A DNA stretch of 64,000 nucleotides from Paenibacillus sp. FSL K6-1330 (GTDB lineage: Bacteria; Bacillota; Bacilli; Paenibacillales; Paenibacillaceae). The notes beneath the pieces are model-generated. The model ran no database searches. It was not told the origin of the DNA and was given only the letters and a program-made list of their open reading frames with translations. Positions 15,432-24,558 of the stretch are shown here, piece after piece. Each line of letters opens with the position of its first letter. The first letter of the stretch is position 1. The stretch is from positions 1,841,501 to 1,905,500 of the forward strand of contig NZ_CP150269.1 of NCBI RefSeq assembly GCF_037976825.1. Direction: 5' to 3'. A program made the translations under genes and the position numbers.

Positions 15432-15701
15432 ATGGAACTGAGGTTAAATGCTGAACATCTGCAGGAGCTGAATGACGAGCAATTAGATCATTTGAAGCAA
15501 TGGTGGGTTACCGAGTCGTACGAAGGAGATCCGTTACTTACAACAACACAGATGATTGAGTTACTTGGATCGTTGGGGGTAGGAATATCGATCTTTGTGC
15601 CGATGGAGGAAAGTTCATCCTTCAAAGGCAAGGAAAGTGTTCCTGACGATGATGAAGAGCTGTTCAATAACATGTGGGGAGTTGTGAAGGAACACCTTTG
15701 A
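15432..15701 (+). CDS. Hypothetical acidic phage protein
   Basis: 89 residues from ATG 15432, spaced eight bases from AGGAGG; an in-frame GTG at 15426 is too close to that site. Begins with ELRLNAEHLQELNDEQLDHLKQWW and ends in an acidic patch (PDDDEELFNNMW). Not recognised; small acidic proteins at this position are common before phage terminase genes. Confidence 0.55.
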   Translation: MELRLNAEHLQELNDEQLDHLKQWWVTESYEGDPLLTTTQMIELLGSLGVGISIFVPMEESSSFKGKESVPDDDEELFNNMWGVVKEHL

Positions 15702-15837
15702 TAAACATAATTTCGTCCATACGTCATCAAAACGATTTTAAGTGGTCATACAGGCCTTCTATCTTAGCATCCTCCGGATATTCACAAAATGGTGTGGAAG
15801 AGCTGAAAGGGGCGAAATTTTCGGTCATGGGTCCTTC

Positions 15838-15890
15838 TGGGGTCTCGGGATGAGTGCGGGTGCGGACGACCCCGAAATCTCGCTAGATTT
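15838..15890 (+). other. Candidate cos (packaging) site in a gene-free region
   Basis: The 366-base gap 15702-16067 has no credible gene. Inside it, TCGGG (15845-15849) and CCCGA (15871-15875) flank a G+C-rich core of about 20 bases (TGAGTGCGGGTGCGG), with GGTCTC and AAATCTC outside it. It lies about 195 bases before terS, the spacing of cosN to Nu1 in lambda. A GpA-type terminase is a cos-cutting enzyme, so a cos site is expected nearby. The exact nick positions cannot be read. Confidence 0.4.
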
Positions 15891-15936
15891 TAATTTTTGG
15901 AATCACTTTCCCTTTATATGTGTCTACCGTCTAATA

Positions 15937-15962
15937 GGGGCCCCAAAGAGGGCTCTTTTTGC
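15937..15962 (+). terminator. Terminator between candidate cos site and terS
   Basis: GGGCCC (15938-15943) pairs with GGGCTC (15950-15955, one G-T) and is followed by TTTTT. It could stop transcription from the cargo region. Confidence 0.65.
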
Positions 15963-16067
15963 TTCCCGAGTGTAAATAATCGCTTCTAATAATGCGGCTC
16001 TAAAAACGGCCTTAAAATCGCTCTCAGAACGTCATGAAAATATAGATTCGAAAAGGAAAGTGGGGGA

Positions 16068-16583
16068 TTGAAATTGAGGAAAGGAGATAAGAAGCCGGAA
16101 GGCATCGTAGGAACAAGCGAACTCGCTGCAATTGTTGGCAAAACCAAACAATGGATCAGCCAATTGACGCGTGACGGTGTGCTCACTCAGGTTTCGCGTG
16201 GGAAATACAATCTCGCCGAATCTGTTCAGGCTTACATCAAGCACATTACAGGCGTAGCCGAGGAAGGAAAGGTCAGTTATAACGACGAGAAGGCGCAGCA
16301 CGAACAGATTAAAAAGGAAATCGCTCAGCTAGAACTTGAGGAAAAGCGAAGAAATCTCCACACCACCAAAGACGTGCAGGAGGCGTGGGGGGAACTGCTG
16401 GTAAATTTCCGGGGGATGTTGATGGTTCTCCCTCCGAAACTCGCCGGAGAACTGACGTACTTGACCGATGCGAAGGAGATTCGAACGCTGCTGGAATCGA
16501 GGCTGACTGATGCACTCATTGAGTTATCCAAATACGACCCGCTCGAAGAGGGGGAAAAACCTTTTAGTGGTGAGGCCATGTGA
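16068..16583 (+). CDS. terS: Terminase small subunit
   Basis: 171 residues from TTG 16068 behind GGAAAGTGGGGGA. The N-terminus is a winged HTH (GTSELAAIVGKTKQWISQLT, then RDGVLTQVSRGKYNLAESVQAY) as in Nu1-type subunits that bind the packaging site. A long helix (KAQHEQIKKEIAQLELEEKRR) follows, and a C-terminus that should contact TerL. It selects phage DNA for packaging. It overlaps terL by four bases (GTGA). Confidence 0.85.
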   Translation: MKLRKGDKKPEGIVGTSELAAIVGKTKQWISQLTRDGVLTQVSRGKYNLAESVQAYIKHITGVAEEGKVSYNDEKAQHEQIKKEIAQLELEEKRRNLHTTKDVQEAWGELLVNFRGMLMVLPPKLAGELTYLTDAKEIRTLLESRLTDALIELSKYDPLEEGEKPFSGEAM

Positions 16584-18439
16584 ATAACTCAAAGAAAAGA
16601 ACGCTGCTGCTTCTAAAGGATACGTTGCGACTTGTGGCTCCGCCCGATCCGATCACGGTAACGCAATGGGCTGATGAACACCGTGTTTTATCTCCAGAGG
16701 ACTCCGCAGAACCAGGGCCGTGGAGAACGAGCCGTTCTCCCTTCCAAAAAAAGATTATGGATGCCGTCACAGACCCTCAAGTTGAAGCTGTAGTCATGAT
16801 GATGGGGTCCCAACTTGGTAAAACAGCTGTTCAATTGAATGTCATCGGCTATTATACCGGGCATGACCCGTCACCAATTATGATGGTTCAGCCGGATTTA
16901 GGAGTCGGAAAGGATTTTTCTAATGACCGATTGATGCCGATGTACCGGGATTCTCCGCAGCTTTCCAAGCTGTTTGGAAAGGGGAAGAGCCGAGACAGCC
17001 GGAACACCATCTATTACAAAAGTTTTAAAGGCGGCAGGATTAACATTGCCGGCTCGAATGCGCCTGCTTCCTTGGCCTCCAAGCCGATCCGAATCCTATT
17101 GGCGGACGAAATCGACCGCTTCGCCAAGTCGGCTGGAACAGAGGGTTCACCTTTGGACTTGGCGATTAAGCGTACAACGACGTTTCATAATCGGAAAATG
17201 ATTTTCGTATCTACGCCGACGATTAAAGGGCACTCCGAAATCGAAAAGCTCTACGAGGATAGTACACAGGAACGGCTGCACTTCATGTGCCCGAGTTGTG
17301 ACGAGCTTCAAACACTGCAATGGGCTCAAATCAAATACGAGTACGACGAAGAGACAAGCCAGTGTACAGAGGTCTATCACGTTTGCAAAAAATGTGGTGC
17401 GATGCATGAGGAGCACGAGTGGAAGCGGGATTACGCGAACAGAACGAAGTGGATCGCGGGCAAAAAGCACGCCACAACGCGTGGTTTCCACCTGTCCGCT
17501 CTCGCCGCGACCATCAACTACACATGGAAAATGGCCGTTAAGGAGTGGGTTACGGCCAATAAAAAGGGCAAGCAGGCTTTGAAGGTATTCGTAAATACCG
17601 TACTGGCTGAGACGTGGGAGGAAGAGGGGCAGAAGCTTGAGCATGAAATACTTCTGAATCGCCGCGAAATGTATCAAGCCAGAGTACCTGATGGTGTCAG
17701 ATATATCACTGCTGCAGTTGATACGCAGGACACTCGCTTCGAAATTGATGTAGTTGGATGGGGAAAAGGGTATTCGAGTTGGAGAATACAGCGTCACGTA
17801 ATCGTTGGCGACCTCAACCAGCCGCAGCCATGGCAGGAGCTAGACGAATTCCTGTCGAGGACTTGGAGGGACGAATATGGCCGCGCGTTTCGCCCGGTCA
17901 GGACCCTGATTGACTCCGGCGGACACTTCACGCTGAAAGTGTACAAGTTTTGCAAGCCCCGACAGGCTCGGAACATCTACGCCCTCAAGGGGGAAGAGAA
18001 GGGAGATGGTCAGGAGACTCCTCTCCTTAACGGAATAAGCACGAACAACGTCCCAAAAGCGACTGTCGTTCGTGTCGGTGTTTCTGAGGGGAAGTCCATT
18101 GTGTTTGCTTCGCTTAGCCTGGAGCCGGGCAAGCCGGGTTCATGTCGCTTCCCACTGCCGCACCCGGATAATCCAGACCCATTCGTGTACGACGAAGAAT
18201 ATTTCCAGCAACTCACAGCGGAGCAGCTTGTTACTCGGTATAAAGAGGGTAAGCCATACACGGCTTGGGTACAGACAAGAGCCCGAAACGAGGCTCTTGA
18301 CTTGGCAGTCTACAACCGGGCCGCTATTGAGATGATAAACCCCAACTTCGACCTGCCTTTACCTGAACCGGGAAGTGTGGGTACCGGGGCTAATCGCCCC
18401 AAAAGGCCGAAGAAAAAGAACGTTGCAAGCAGCATTTAG
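16580..18439 (+). CDS. terL: Terminase large subunit, lambda GpA family
   Basis: 619 residues. The N-terminal ATPase has a Walker-A-like MMGSQLGKTAVQ (about residue 73) and Walker B ILLADEIDRF (about residue 172). Two CxxC pairs follow (MCPSCDEL and VCKKCGAM, a zinc site usual for this family), then the nuclease region with ITAAVDTQDTRFEIDVVGWG, RTLIDSGGH and the late ARNEALDLAVYNRAA. It pumps DNA into proheads and makes the staggered cos cuts. The GTG start overlaps the terS stop. Confidence 0.96.
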   Translation: MNNSKKRTLLLLKDTLRLVAPPDPITVTQWADEHRVLSPEDSAEPGPWRTSRSPFQKKIMDAVTDPQVEAVVMMMGSQLGKTAVQLNVIGYYTGHDPSPIMMVQPDLGVGKDFSNDRLMPMYRDSPQLSKLFGKGKSRDSRNTIYYKSFKGGRINIAGSNAPASLASKPIRILLADEIDRFAKSAGTEGSPLDLAIKRTTTFHNRKMIFVSTPTIKGHSEIEKLYEDSTQERLHFMCPSCDELQTLQWAQIKYEYDEETSQCTEVYHVCKKCGAMHEEHEWKRDYANRTKWIAGKKHATTRGFHLSALAATINYTWKMAVKEWVTANKKGKQALKVFVNTVLAETWEEEGQKLEHEILLNRREMYQARVPDGVRYITAAVDTQDTRFEIDVVGWGKGYSSWRIQRHVIVGDLNQPQPWQELDEFLSRTWRDEYGRAFRPVRTLIDSGGHFTLKVYKFCKPRQARNIYALKGEEKGDGQETPLLNGISTNNVPKATVVRVGVSEGKSIVFASLSLEPGKPGSCRFPLPHPDNPDPFVYDEEYFQQLTAEQLVTRYKEGKPYTAWVQTRARNEALDLAVYNRAAIEMINPNFDLPLPEPGSVGTGANRPKRPKKKNVASSI

Positions 18440-18467
18440 ACCACTGGAAGGAGGTGAGTAAGGGAAA

Positions 18468-18698
18468 ATGCCGAGAATATCCTATGAAGAAGCCAAAGCC
18501 AAATACAAATTGTGGAACGATGCCGAGGATGCCATAGCAACAAGTAAGGCTTATAGCATTGCGGGTAGGTCTTTGACTCGTGCCGACATGGATACGGTCC
18601 TGATGATGAAAAGAAAATACGGTCGTATCGTCGATGCTTATGAGAACGGCGGAAAACGTCGCTCCAGAACGTCGGGATTTTACCCTGTTGACCGATGA
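18468..18698 (+). CDS. gpW-like head-tail joining protein
   Basis: 76 residues between terL and portal, the position of lambda gpW. Two helices (ISYEEAKAKYKLWNDAEDAI and LTRADMDTVLMMKRKYGRIV) and a basic tail fit gpW/DUF6148 proteins, which plug the portal so tails can attach. The stop overlaps the portal start (ATGA). Confidence 0.75.
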   Translation: MPRISYEEAKAKYKLWNDAEDAIATSKAYSIAGRSLTRADMDTVLMMKRKYGRIVDAYENGGKRRSRTSGFYPVDR

Positions 18699-20380
18699 AC
18701 ATCATTGATAAGGCACTCAACGTATTCGCTCCTGGGATTGCTGCCAAGCGCGAGCAGGCCAGGACGGAAGTTGTGAGGCAACAAGCGGTGCGCAAGGTAA
18801 CGAACAGCTTTATCGGGAGCGTTGGGAGCAACGGGCGAGGGTATGGCAAGCATGGAGCCAGCACAACCAAGTCGTCTATGCTGTTCTGGCAGACACCCGT
18901 CGGGGATGCTGATACAGACATTCACCAGAACGTTCCAAAGCTTCGAGAGAGGGCGCGGGACCTGCACATGGGTTCGGATATCGTCGCTGCAGCTCACAAG
19001 GGTCTACGGACCAACATTGTGGGTACCGGGTTACGACTGAACCCAGCATTTGATGCCAGCTACTTGGGGCTAACAAAGGAACAAGCGGAAAAGCTTCGCA
19101 GCTCTATTCAGAGAGAATGGGCTTTATGGGCAGATACAACCAAGTGTGACGCTGCCGGCCTTAACGATTTCTATGAGCTGCAAGGACTGGCTTTCATTTC
19201 AACGCTCATGAGTGGCGATGTATTCGCTCTGATGCCGAAAAAAGAACGCCCATGGTCAGTGTATGACCTTAAGGTGAATCTGATCGAGGCGGACAGGTGC
19301 GCAACCCCTCCGAATAAGGTTAACATCGATAGGGAACGCATCCAATCGGGTGTTGAGGTTGACGCAGATGGAATGGTTGTGGCTTATCACTTCAGCAACC
19401 GGCACCCAGGAGCAGGCGGGTACAGTCTGAGCGGGGCGAACGAATGGGTTCGCGTTGAAAAATACGGCAAACGTACTGGTAGGGTGAACGTGCTTCACTT
19501 GTTTGAGGCAGAAAGGCCCGGACAACGCCGAGGAATTCCCATCATCGCTCCAATCATTGAATCGCTGAAGCAGCTCAGCCAGTACACGAATGCCGAGCTT
19601 GCCGCTGCTGTAATTACGTCTATGTACACGGTCTTTATTACAACCCCGGCAGATGACGAGGGAGGTACCCCGTTTGACGGCGTAGGGATGGACGATGAAG
19701 ACCTTGACGGAGTTGAAGATGCGCCTGGTGCTACCGGGGATGAGATAAAACTCGGCCAAGGCGCCATCATGCGGACGGATCCGGGGGAAGATGTTAAATT
19801 CGCCGATCCGACGAGGCCGAACCCAAACTATGAAGCTTTCGTCCGTGCCATGCTTAAACAGATGGCAGCAGCTCTAGAGCTTCCATACGAAATCTTGACC
19901 AAGCAGTTCACGAGTTCCTATTCGGCATCCCGTGGCGCCCTGCTAGAAGCTTGGAAAATGTATCGCATGCGCCGCGCATGGCTATCAAAAACGTTCTGTC
20001 AGCCCATCTATGAAGAATGGTTTGTGGAGGCAGTATCCAAAGGAAGAATTGACGCACCCGGCATCTTTGATGATCCGGCTATTTTTGCTGCCTACACAAA
20101 GGCCGAATGGCACGGACCTTCTCAGGGATTGCTTGACCCAACCAAAGAGGTACAAGCAGCCGTCATGCGGATGGACAATAATCTTTCCACCGGAACGCGT
20201 GAAACAGCTGAGATCAACGGTGGATCATGGGAGGACAATGTTCAGCAGCGTGCTTATGAGCAAACCCGCCTGAAAAAACTGGGACTTGTGCAAGCTGCTT
20301 CAACGCCTGCCACACCGTCTGAATCCTCAAATGAAGGCGATGAAGACAATGACGACGAGGAAGGGGGTGAACAAAACTAA
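18695..20380 (+). CDS. Portal protein, lambda gpB family
   Basis: 561 residues. Family features are the N-terminal ARDLHMGSDIVAAAHKGLRTN block, VGTGLRLNP, the VNLIEADRCATPPN segment, VLHLFEAERPGQRRGIP, and the C-terminal QFTSSYSASRGALLEAWKMY followed by an acidic tail (SSNEGDEDNDDEEGGEQN). Twelve copies form the channel at one head vertex through which DNA enters and leaves. The acidic tail overlaps the protease start by one base. Confidence 0.95.
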   Translation: MNIIDKALNVFAPGIAAKREQARTEVVRQQAVRKVTNSFIGSVGSNGRGYGKHGASTTKSSMLFWQTPVGDADTDIHQNVPKLRERARDLHMGSDIVAAAHKGLRTNIVGTGLRLNPAFDASYLGLTKEQAEKLRSSIQREWALWADTTKCDAAGLNDFYELQGLAFISTLMSGDVFALMPKKERPWSVYDLKVNLIEADRCATPPNKVNIDRERIQSGVEVDADGMVVAYHFSNRHPGAGGYSLSGANEWVRVEKYGKRTGRVNVLHLFEAERPGQRRGIPIIAPIIESLKQLSQYTNAELAAAVITSMYTVFITTPADDEGGTPFDGVGMDDEDLDGVEDAPGATGDEIKLGQGAIMRTDPGEDVKFADPTRPNPNYEAFVRAMLKQMAAALELPYEILTKQFTSSYSASRGALLEAWKMYRMRRAWLSKTFCQPIYEEWFVEAVSKGRIDAPGIFDDPAIFAAYTKAEWHGPSQGLLDPTKEVQAAVMRMDNNLSTGTRETAEINGGSWEDNVQQRAYEQTRLKKLGLVQAASTPATPSESSNEGDEDNDDEEGGEQN

Positions 20381-21465
20381 TGCCTAAACGGATTAATTTC
20401 TACGGAATAGTCGTGTCAAACGACGATGCTTGGTTGTATGAGTGGTTCGAAATGGATCATGTGAGTCCTCGCTTGATAAACGAGCAGCTGAACGAAGCCA
20501 ATGGCGAGGATGTGGAAATGTATATTAATTCTGGCGGCGGCGATGTATGGGCAGGATCGGAGATTTACACGGCTTTGCGTGAATATCCCGGCAACATAAC
20601 AGCCAAGGTTGTGGGCGTTGCTGCAAGTGCTGCATCCGTTGCGATGTGCGGAGCTAAAACGGTCATGATGTCACCGACAGCCCAGATAATGGTCCATCGC
20701 TCTGCGACAGTGGCTGCTGGGAATAAAAACGCGCTTGATCAGGCTTCACAAATGCTCAACAGCGTAGATGAAGGCATGCTCAACGCTTATGAACACAAGA
20801 CGGGTAAGGAACGTACCGAACTGCTCGCCTTAATGGACGGAGAAACATTCTTCAACGCCCAGGAAGCCATCGCTCATGGATTCGCTGATGAAATCATGTT
20901 TGCTCAAACAGAGAAGGTGGCCGCTTCGCTATCTACCCCGTTATTCTCAAGCGAGGTTATGAACAAGATCAAGTCGAAACTGATCCGTGAAAACATGTTG
21001 CCAGGTGCTGCCCCTGCTGCATCAATCAAGACTGGCCCTGCTTCTAAGGTGGGAATAGAAAATAAGGAGGAACCAAAGATCATGGATATGAACGAATTGA
21101 AAGAAAATCACCCCGATCTGTACGCGCAGATCACTAACGAGACACAAGCCGCCGAACGCGAACGCGTCGCTGCACTTACAAGTCTTGCAGAAAAATCACC
21201 TGGATCTACTGAACTTGTCAAAGCTGCAATTGCCAATGGTGACACGCCTGGCGACCTAGCAATCAAAATTGTTGAAGCTTCACAAGCTCGCATAACTCAA
21301 GAAGCTAAAAACCGCAAATTGGATGCGGAGGAAAGCAATGTTGACAAAGTAGAGGCAATCGAAGCCAAGACACCTGAGTCACTTAAAGAAGAGAAAAAGG
21401 CCGGTGCAGTAGCCAATATGGTTGCTATGGCCCAAAACATGAAAATGAATGGAGGCCGTAAATAA
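20380..21465 (+). CDS. Head maturation protease, ClpP/S14-like, with scaffold tail
   Basis: 361 residues. The N-terminal 185 residues form a ClpP-like fold: MYINSGGGDVWAGSEIYTAL, then VGVAASAASVAMCGA with the nucleophile Ser83, and MVHRSATVAAG with His106. Residues 235-361 are helical and charged, like a scaffolding domain. As in lambda C/Nu3, an internal start at 21082 probably also makes the tail alone. The protease trims scaffold and head proteins during assembly. Confidence 0.93.
   Translation: MPKRINFYGIVVSNDDAWLYEWFEMDHVSPRLINEQLNEANGEDVEMYINSGGGDVWAGSEIYTALREYPGNITAKVVGVAASAASVAMCGAKTVMMSPTAQIMVHRSATVAAGNKNALDQASQMLNSVDEGMLNAYEHKTGKERTELLALMDGETFFNAQEAIAHGFADEIMFAQTEKVAASLSTPLFSSEVMNKIKSKLIRENMLPGAAPAASIKTGPASKVGIENKEEPKIMDMNELKENHPDLYAQITNETQAAERERVAALTSLAEKSPGSTELVKAAIANGDTPGDLAIKIVEASQARITQEAKNRKLDAEESNVDKVEAIEAKTPESLKEEKKAGAVANMVAMAQNMKMNGGRK
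21082..21465 (+). CDS. Nested scaffolding protein (Nu3-like) from internal start
   Basis: 127 residues, in frame inside the protease gene. AAGGAGG (21064-21070) lies 11 bases before ATG 21082, far stronger than chance inside a coding frame. The product (MDMNELKENHPDLYAQI onwards) is helical and charged and ends in basic MNGGRK, typical of scaffolds. In lambda, Nu3 is likewise an internal in-frame product of gene C. Confidence 0.7.
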   Translation: MDMNELKENHPDLYAQITNETQAAERERVAALTSLAEKSPGSTELVKAAIANGDTPGDLAIKIVEASQARITQEAKNRKLDAEESNVDKVEAIEAKTPESLKEEKKAGAVANMVAMAQNMKMNGGRK

Positions 21466-21857
21466 TGGCAGAGTATACAAGCCCATCGTTTGACGAGTTG
21501 TTTGCTGGTGGAGTGCAGCCTGAGAGGATGACGGCGATTATCATCAAGTCCGGGGCCGGGGTAGTAACGCGCGGTACTGTATTGGGTCGCGTGAGTCAGC
21601 TGCCTGAAAGTGACCTGTACGCGGGAACGCCGATCGTCGTTCCGGTTGATTCCACGAAAACAGACGGTTCCCAAGATCCGTACTGCATTCTGGCGGACAC
21701 GGTTGTTGATGCTTCCACGGGCGACGCCCGCGCTGCGGCATACCTTGACGGTGAATTTAACCGTGATGCCCTCAAGTTTGGCGGCACGGATAAAGTGGCC
21801 CAGCATGAGGTTGCAATGCGTAACATCGGCCTGATCACTAAACGAGTAGTTAAATAA
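21465..21857 (+). CDS. Head decoration protein, lambda gpD family
   Basis: 130 residues. The beta-rich sequence with TRGTVLGRVS, PYCILADTVVDASTGD and AAAYLDGEFNRDAL fits the HDPD/gpD family, whose trimers cap the mature shell against DNA pressure. It sits between protease/scaffold and major capsid gene as in lambda. The ATG overlaps the preceding TAA by one base. Confidence 0.9.
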   Translation: MAEYTSPSFDELFAGGVQPERMTAIIIKSGAGVVTRGTVLGRVSQLPESDLYAGTPIVVPVDSTKTDGSQDPYCILADTVVDASTGDARAAAYLDGEFNRDALKFGGTDKVAQHEVAMRNIGLITKRVVK

Positions 21858-21872
21858 GGAGGATAAACAAAT

Positions 21873-22910
21873 ATGGCATCTTATCACGATATTTTAGAAA
21901 TTCCAACACTGGTACAGGTTGTTGAAGCATTTCCAAAGGATTCGTATTACTTGACGAATACATTCGCAAGTGAAGGCGATACTTTCACCACTGACGAAAT
22001 CGAAATCCAAACCAAAAAGGGCCACCGCCCGCTGGCGCCTTACGTGAACGAATTGCTTCCAGGTAAGGTTGTTTTGCGCACCGGATTCACTTCCAAAACG
22101 TATCGACCTGCTCTGCTGAAACCAATGCGCGTTATCACTCGCCACGATCTGAAAGTAAAGCAGGCTGGCGAGACGCTGCTGAACCCTAAAACTCCGGAAC
22201 AACGTTATCAGGAACTGATCGTCAAGGACCTGGCTGAGCTGACGGACACTATCGATCGTCGTAAAGTTCAACAACTCTCCGAAATCATGTTTACGGGTAA
22301 AACCGAGCAGATCGGTGAGGGTGTAAGTCAAATTCTTGACTGGGGTTTCACTAACATTGAAGTTTTGTCGGGTACTGACTTCTCAGATGATTCCTTTGAT
22401 GTTGTTGGTTACCTCACCGAAAAGGTTCAGGAAGTCATGGACAAAAGTGGTCGCACTGTACGCCGCGTGCTGACAACAGCTCAGGTCGGGAGACGAATCG
22501 TCAATCACCCAACTGTGCTGAACCTGATCAAAAACGGTAAAGAGAATCTGGACGTGGGCGATCTGAATCAGCGCATCTTGCCTGAAGGCGTAATCTATCA
22601 TGGTTACCTGCGACAAGCAAACTTAGAGATTTGGTCGTACACCAACTCCTACACCGATGAGGCTGGAAAAGAAGTGAGTTACATCCCAGCAGGAACTCTC
22701 GCTCTGTTGCCTGAAGGACAACCATTCGAATTCTTGTACGGAGCGAACTTAGTCGCTGACGAAAACGGTAATTTTATGTTTGCTGAAGCTAAAATCTACC
22801 CGCAAGTATTGAGTGAAATTGAGCCGCCGAGCCGTAAACTGCAATTGTTGTCTCGTCCAATCTGCGTTCCTGGTAACGTTGATGGCTGGTACGTCTCTAA
22901 AGTTCTTTAA
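21873..22910 (+). CDS. Major capsid protein, gpE family
   Basis: 345 residues behind AAGGAGGATAAAC. Phage_cap_E marks include the N-terminal FPKDSYYLTNTF, the long helical spine with LADLTDTIDRR-like sequence, the AQVGRRIVNHPTVL segment and C-terminal SEIEPPSRKLQLLSRPICVP. It builds the icosahedral head. The strong ribosome site fits the need for hundreds of copies. Confidence 0.95.
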   Translation: MASYHDILEIPTLVQVVEAFPKDSYYLTNTFASEGDTFTTDEIEIQTKKGHRPLAPYVNELLPGKVVLRTGFTSKTYRPALLKPMRVITRHDLKVKQAGETLLNPKTPEQRYQELIVKDLAELTDTIDRRKVQQLSEIMFTGKTEQIGEGVSQILDWGFTNIEVLSGTDFSDDSFDVVGYLTEKVQEVMDKSGRTVRRVLTTAQVGRRIVNHPTVLNLIKNGKENLDVGDLNQRILPEGVIYHGYLRQANLEIWSYTNSYTDEAGKEVSYIPAGTLALLPEGQPFEFLYGANLVADENGNFMFAEAKIYPQVLSEIEPPSRKLQLLSRPICVPGNVDGWYVSKVL

Positions 22911-22931
22911 TCCAAAGGAGGATAAATAATC

Positions 22932-23126
22932 ATGGCATATATCGCAGAATGGAACATCCGTCATAACGGAAAGAAAATCGCTATCGGGGAGGAAATCCCT
23001 AAGGACATGAAAAAAGAGGAGATTGATCGTCTGCTTAAAATTAAGGCGATCAAGGACCCTGAAGCCGAAGCGAAGGCAATCAAAGAAGCTGCTGCAAAGA
23101 AAGCGAAAGAAGAAGCAGTCGAATAA
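22932..23126 (+). CDS. Small head-module protein
   Basis: 64 residues behind AAAGGAGGATAAATAATC. A short beta segment (YIAEWNIRHNGKKIAIGEEI) is followed by a Lys/Glu/Ala-rich helix to the end (KAIKEAAAKKAKEEAVE). Its position after the capsid gene matches small head-completion genes, but function is not known. Confidence 0.65.
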   Translation: MAYIAEWNIRHNGKKIAIGEEIPKDMKKEEIDRLLKIKAIKDPEAEAKAIKEAAAKKAKEEAVE

Positions 23127-23140
23127 GGAGCTGGACCGCT

Positions 23141-23467
23141 ATGAACCTCAAAGAGCAAATGGCTAGAGACGTGCAGCAGACGTTTATGAATCCGGATGAA
23201 TTCGCAGAGATCCACTCTATATACGGGGTGGATCTTCTTTGTATCATAAACAATGATTCGCTAAGACAAGCATCTCAGGCAATGGCTTTGGATGCATACA
23301 GTTCTTATTTGTTGCTTCATATCAGTCGGACAGAGCTTGAGAAAATCGGTCGTATGCCGAAGGAAGGAAACGAGTTTAACCTTGACGGGAAACGCTACCG
23401 TGTCACGAACGTGGCCGAAGAAATGGGCATGATGGAAATTGCTTTGGAGAGGGCTGAATCGCTATGA
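23141..23467 (+). CDS. Head-tail joining protein, lambda FII-like
   Basis: 108 residues. The C-terminal beta segment FNLDGKRYRVTNVAEEMGMMEIALE resembles phage head-tail attachment proteins, and the gene lies where lambda keeps FII. It probably sits at the head-tail joint. The stop overlaps the next start (ATGA). Confidence 0.6.
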   Translation: MNLKEQMARDVQQTFMNPDEFAEIHSIYGVDLLCIINNDSLRQASQAMALDAYSSYLLLHISRTELEKIGRMPKEGNEFNLDGKRYRVTNVAEEMGMMEIALERAESL

Positions 23468-24069
23468 GTCTCCAAATCCATCTGAACGCCGAAGCCATAA
23501 AGAAAGCTGAGGAAGTGCTCGCTGATTTTGGCGACAAAGTGAAGGTGCGCGCCATCAACAATGCTATGCAGCGGACCGGGCAGAAGACAAAGACCGAGGT
23601 GTCGCGAAAGGTGCGTGAAATCTACACCGTGCCGGCCGGAGAGATCAGCAAGGCAGTGAAGGTCATCCGCACAGGAAACGGTATCGTCACGATCGTCGTC
23701 AACGGAGAAGCCCGGAAGCTGGTTAAATTCAAAGTCAGCCCAAGTCGTGTCCTTAAACGCCGGCCTAAGGTGCAGAAAGCCATGGTCAAAAAGGGCGGTC
23801 TGAAATCCGTAATCGGGGCATTTGTGGCGCAGACTGGCGGGCACACAGGAGTCTTTATGAGGGTGCCAAACGCTCGACACCAGAAGATATCCAAGAATGA
23901 CCGTGCTATCTGGTCACAGTTGCCGATTACAGAGCTTTACGGCCCCAGCGTCCCGTCCATGTTTAACAACGAGGAAGCACGGAAGGAAGTGGAACAAGTG
24001 GCGTCTGAAACATTTATGCAGCGTATTGAACACGAGGCAAACCGGGAATGGGAGCGATTGAGAAAATGA
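23464..24069 (+). CDS. Tail completion protein, minor tail protein Z family
   Basis: 201 residues, helical and very basic at the start (AINNAMQRTGQKTKTEVSRKV). VKFKVSPSRVLKRRPKVQKAM and VFMRVPNARHQKISKNDRAI, then LYGPSVPSMF near the end, are the pattern of the Minor_tail_Z/gpZ family, needed to finish tails so that heads can join. Coupled to both neighbours by ATGA overlaps. Confidence 0.8.
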   Translation: MSLQIHLNAEAIKKAEEVLADFGDKVKVRAINNAMQRTGQKTKTEVSRKVREIYTVPAGEISKAVKVIRTGNGIVTIVVNGEARKLVKFKVSPSRVLKRRPKVQKAMVKKGGLKSVIGAFVAQTGGHTGVFMRVPNARHQKISKNDRAIWSQLPITELYGPSVPSMFNNEEARKEVEQVASETFMQRIEHEANREWERLRK

Positions 24070-24551
24070 CGCTTATAGGCCTGCTTATTGCTTTAAAGAA
24101 ATTTTTTATCGCCGGTTGTGCTGATCTGATCCTATCCGCCAGAGATGGGCAGGAAAAGGCACCCGATGTCGCCATAGGTTGGCCGAAAGCCAAGGAGGCA
24201 GGCGATTCTAGCCCATCGTACCCTTATATCATTATTCGACCGACAGAGTATACGGATGAGACAGGCAGCGATGCTGAATCCAAAATGAAGGTGCAAATCA
24301 TTCTTGGTGCATATGGTGAGGGAGAGGATGGCTTGATTGAGCTACTGAATCTCTCTGAACGGGTGCGCCAATTGCTTCAGATTAACGGCCCAATAGAGAA
24401 TAAATATCGAATGGACCCCACATACAAGTGGGGTCTTATTATTGATGAGCAGACAGCAGGGTTTGGGCCTATCTGGAATGCAGTTGTGACCACGGAATGG
24501 GACATGCAAACGGTATTTGAACAAAGTAAATACACGCTGAAAGCGAGATGA
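24066..24551 (+). CDS. Tail terminator/completion protein
   Basis: 161 residues from ATG 24066, which overlaps the previous stop as ATGA. SYPYIIIRPTEYTDETGSDAE and MKVQIILGAYGEGEDGLIELLNLSERVRQLL are typical of tail-terminator proteins (DUF3168-like or P2 gpR/S position). It should cap the tail at the head end, just before the sheath gene. Confidence 0.65.
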   Translation: MTLIGLLIALKKFFIAGCADLILSARDGQEKAPDVAIGWPKAKEAGDSSPSYPYIIIRPTEYTDETGSDAESKMKVQIILGAYGEGEDGLIELLNLSERVRQLLQINGPIENKYRMDPTYKWGLIIDEQTAGFGPIWNAVVTTEWDMQTVFEQSKYTLKAR

Positions 24552-24558
24552 TAAGTAC

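Noticed and set aside
15742..15975. 77-codon plus frame upstream of terS
   Set aside because: No ribosome site, unusual composition, and it runs through the candidate cos region and terminator.
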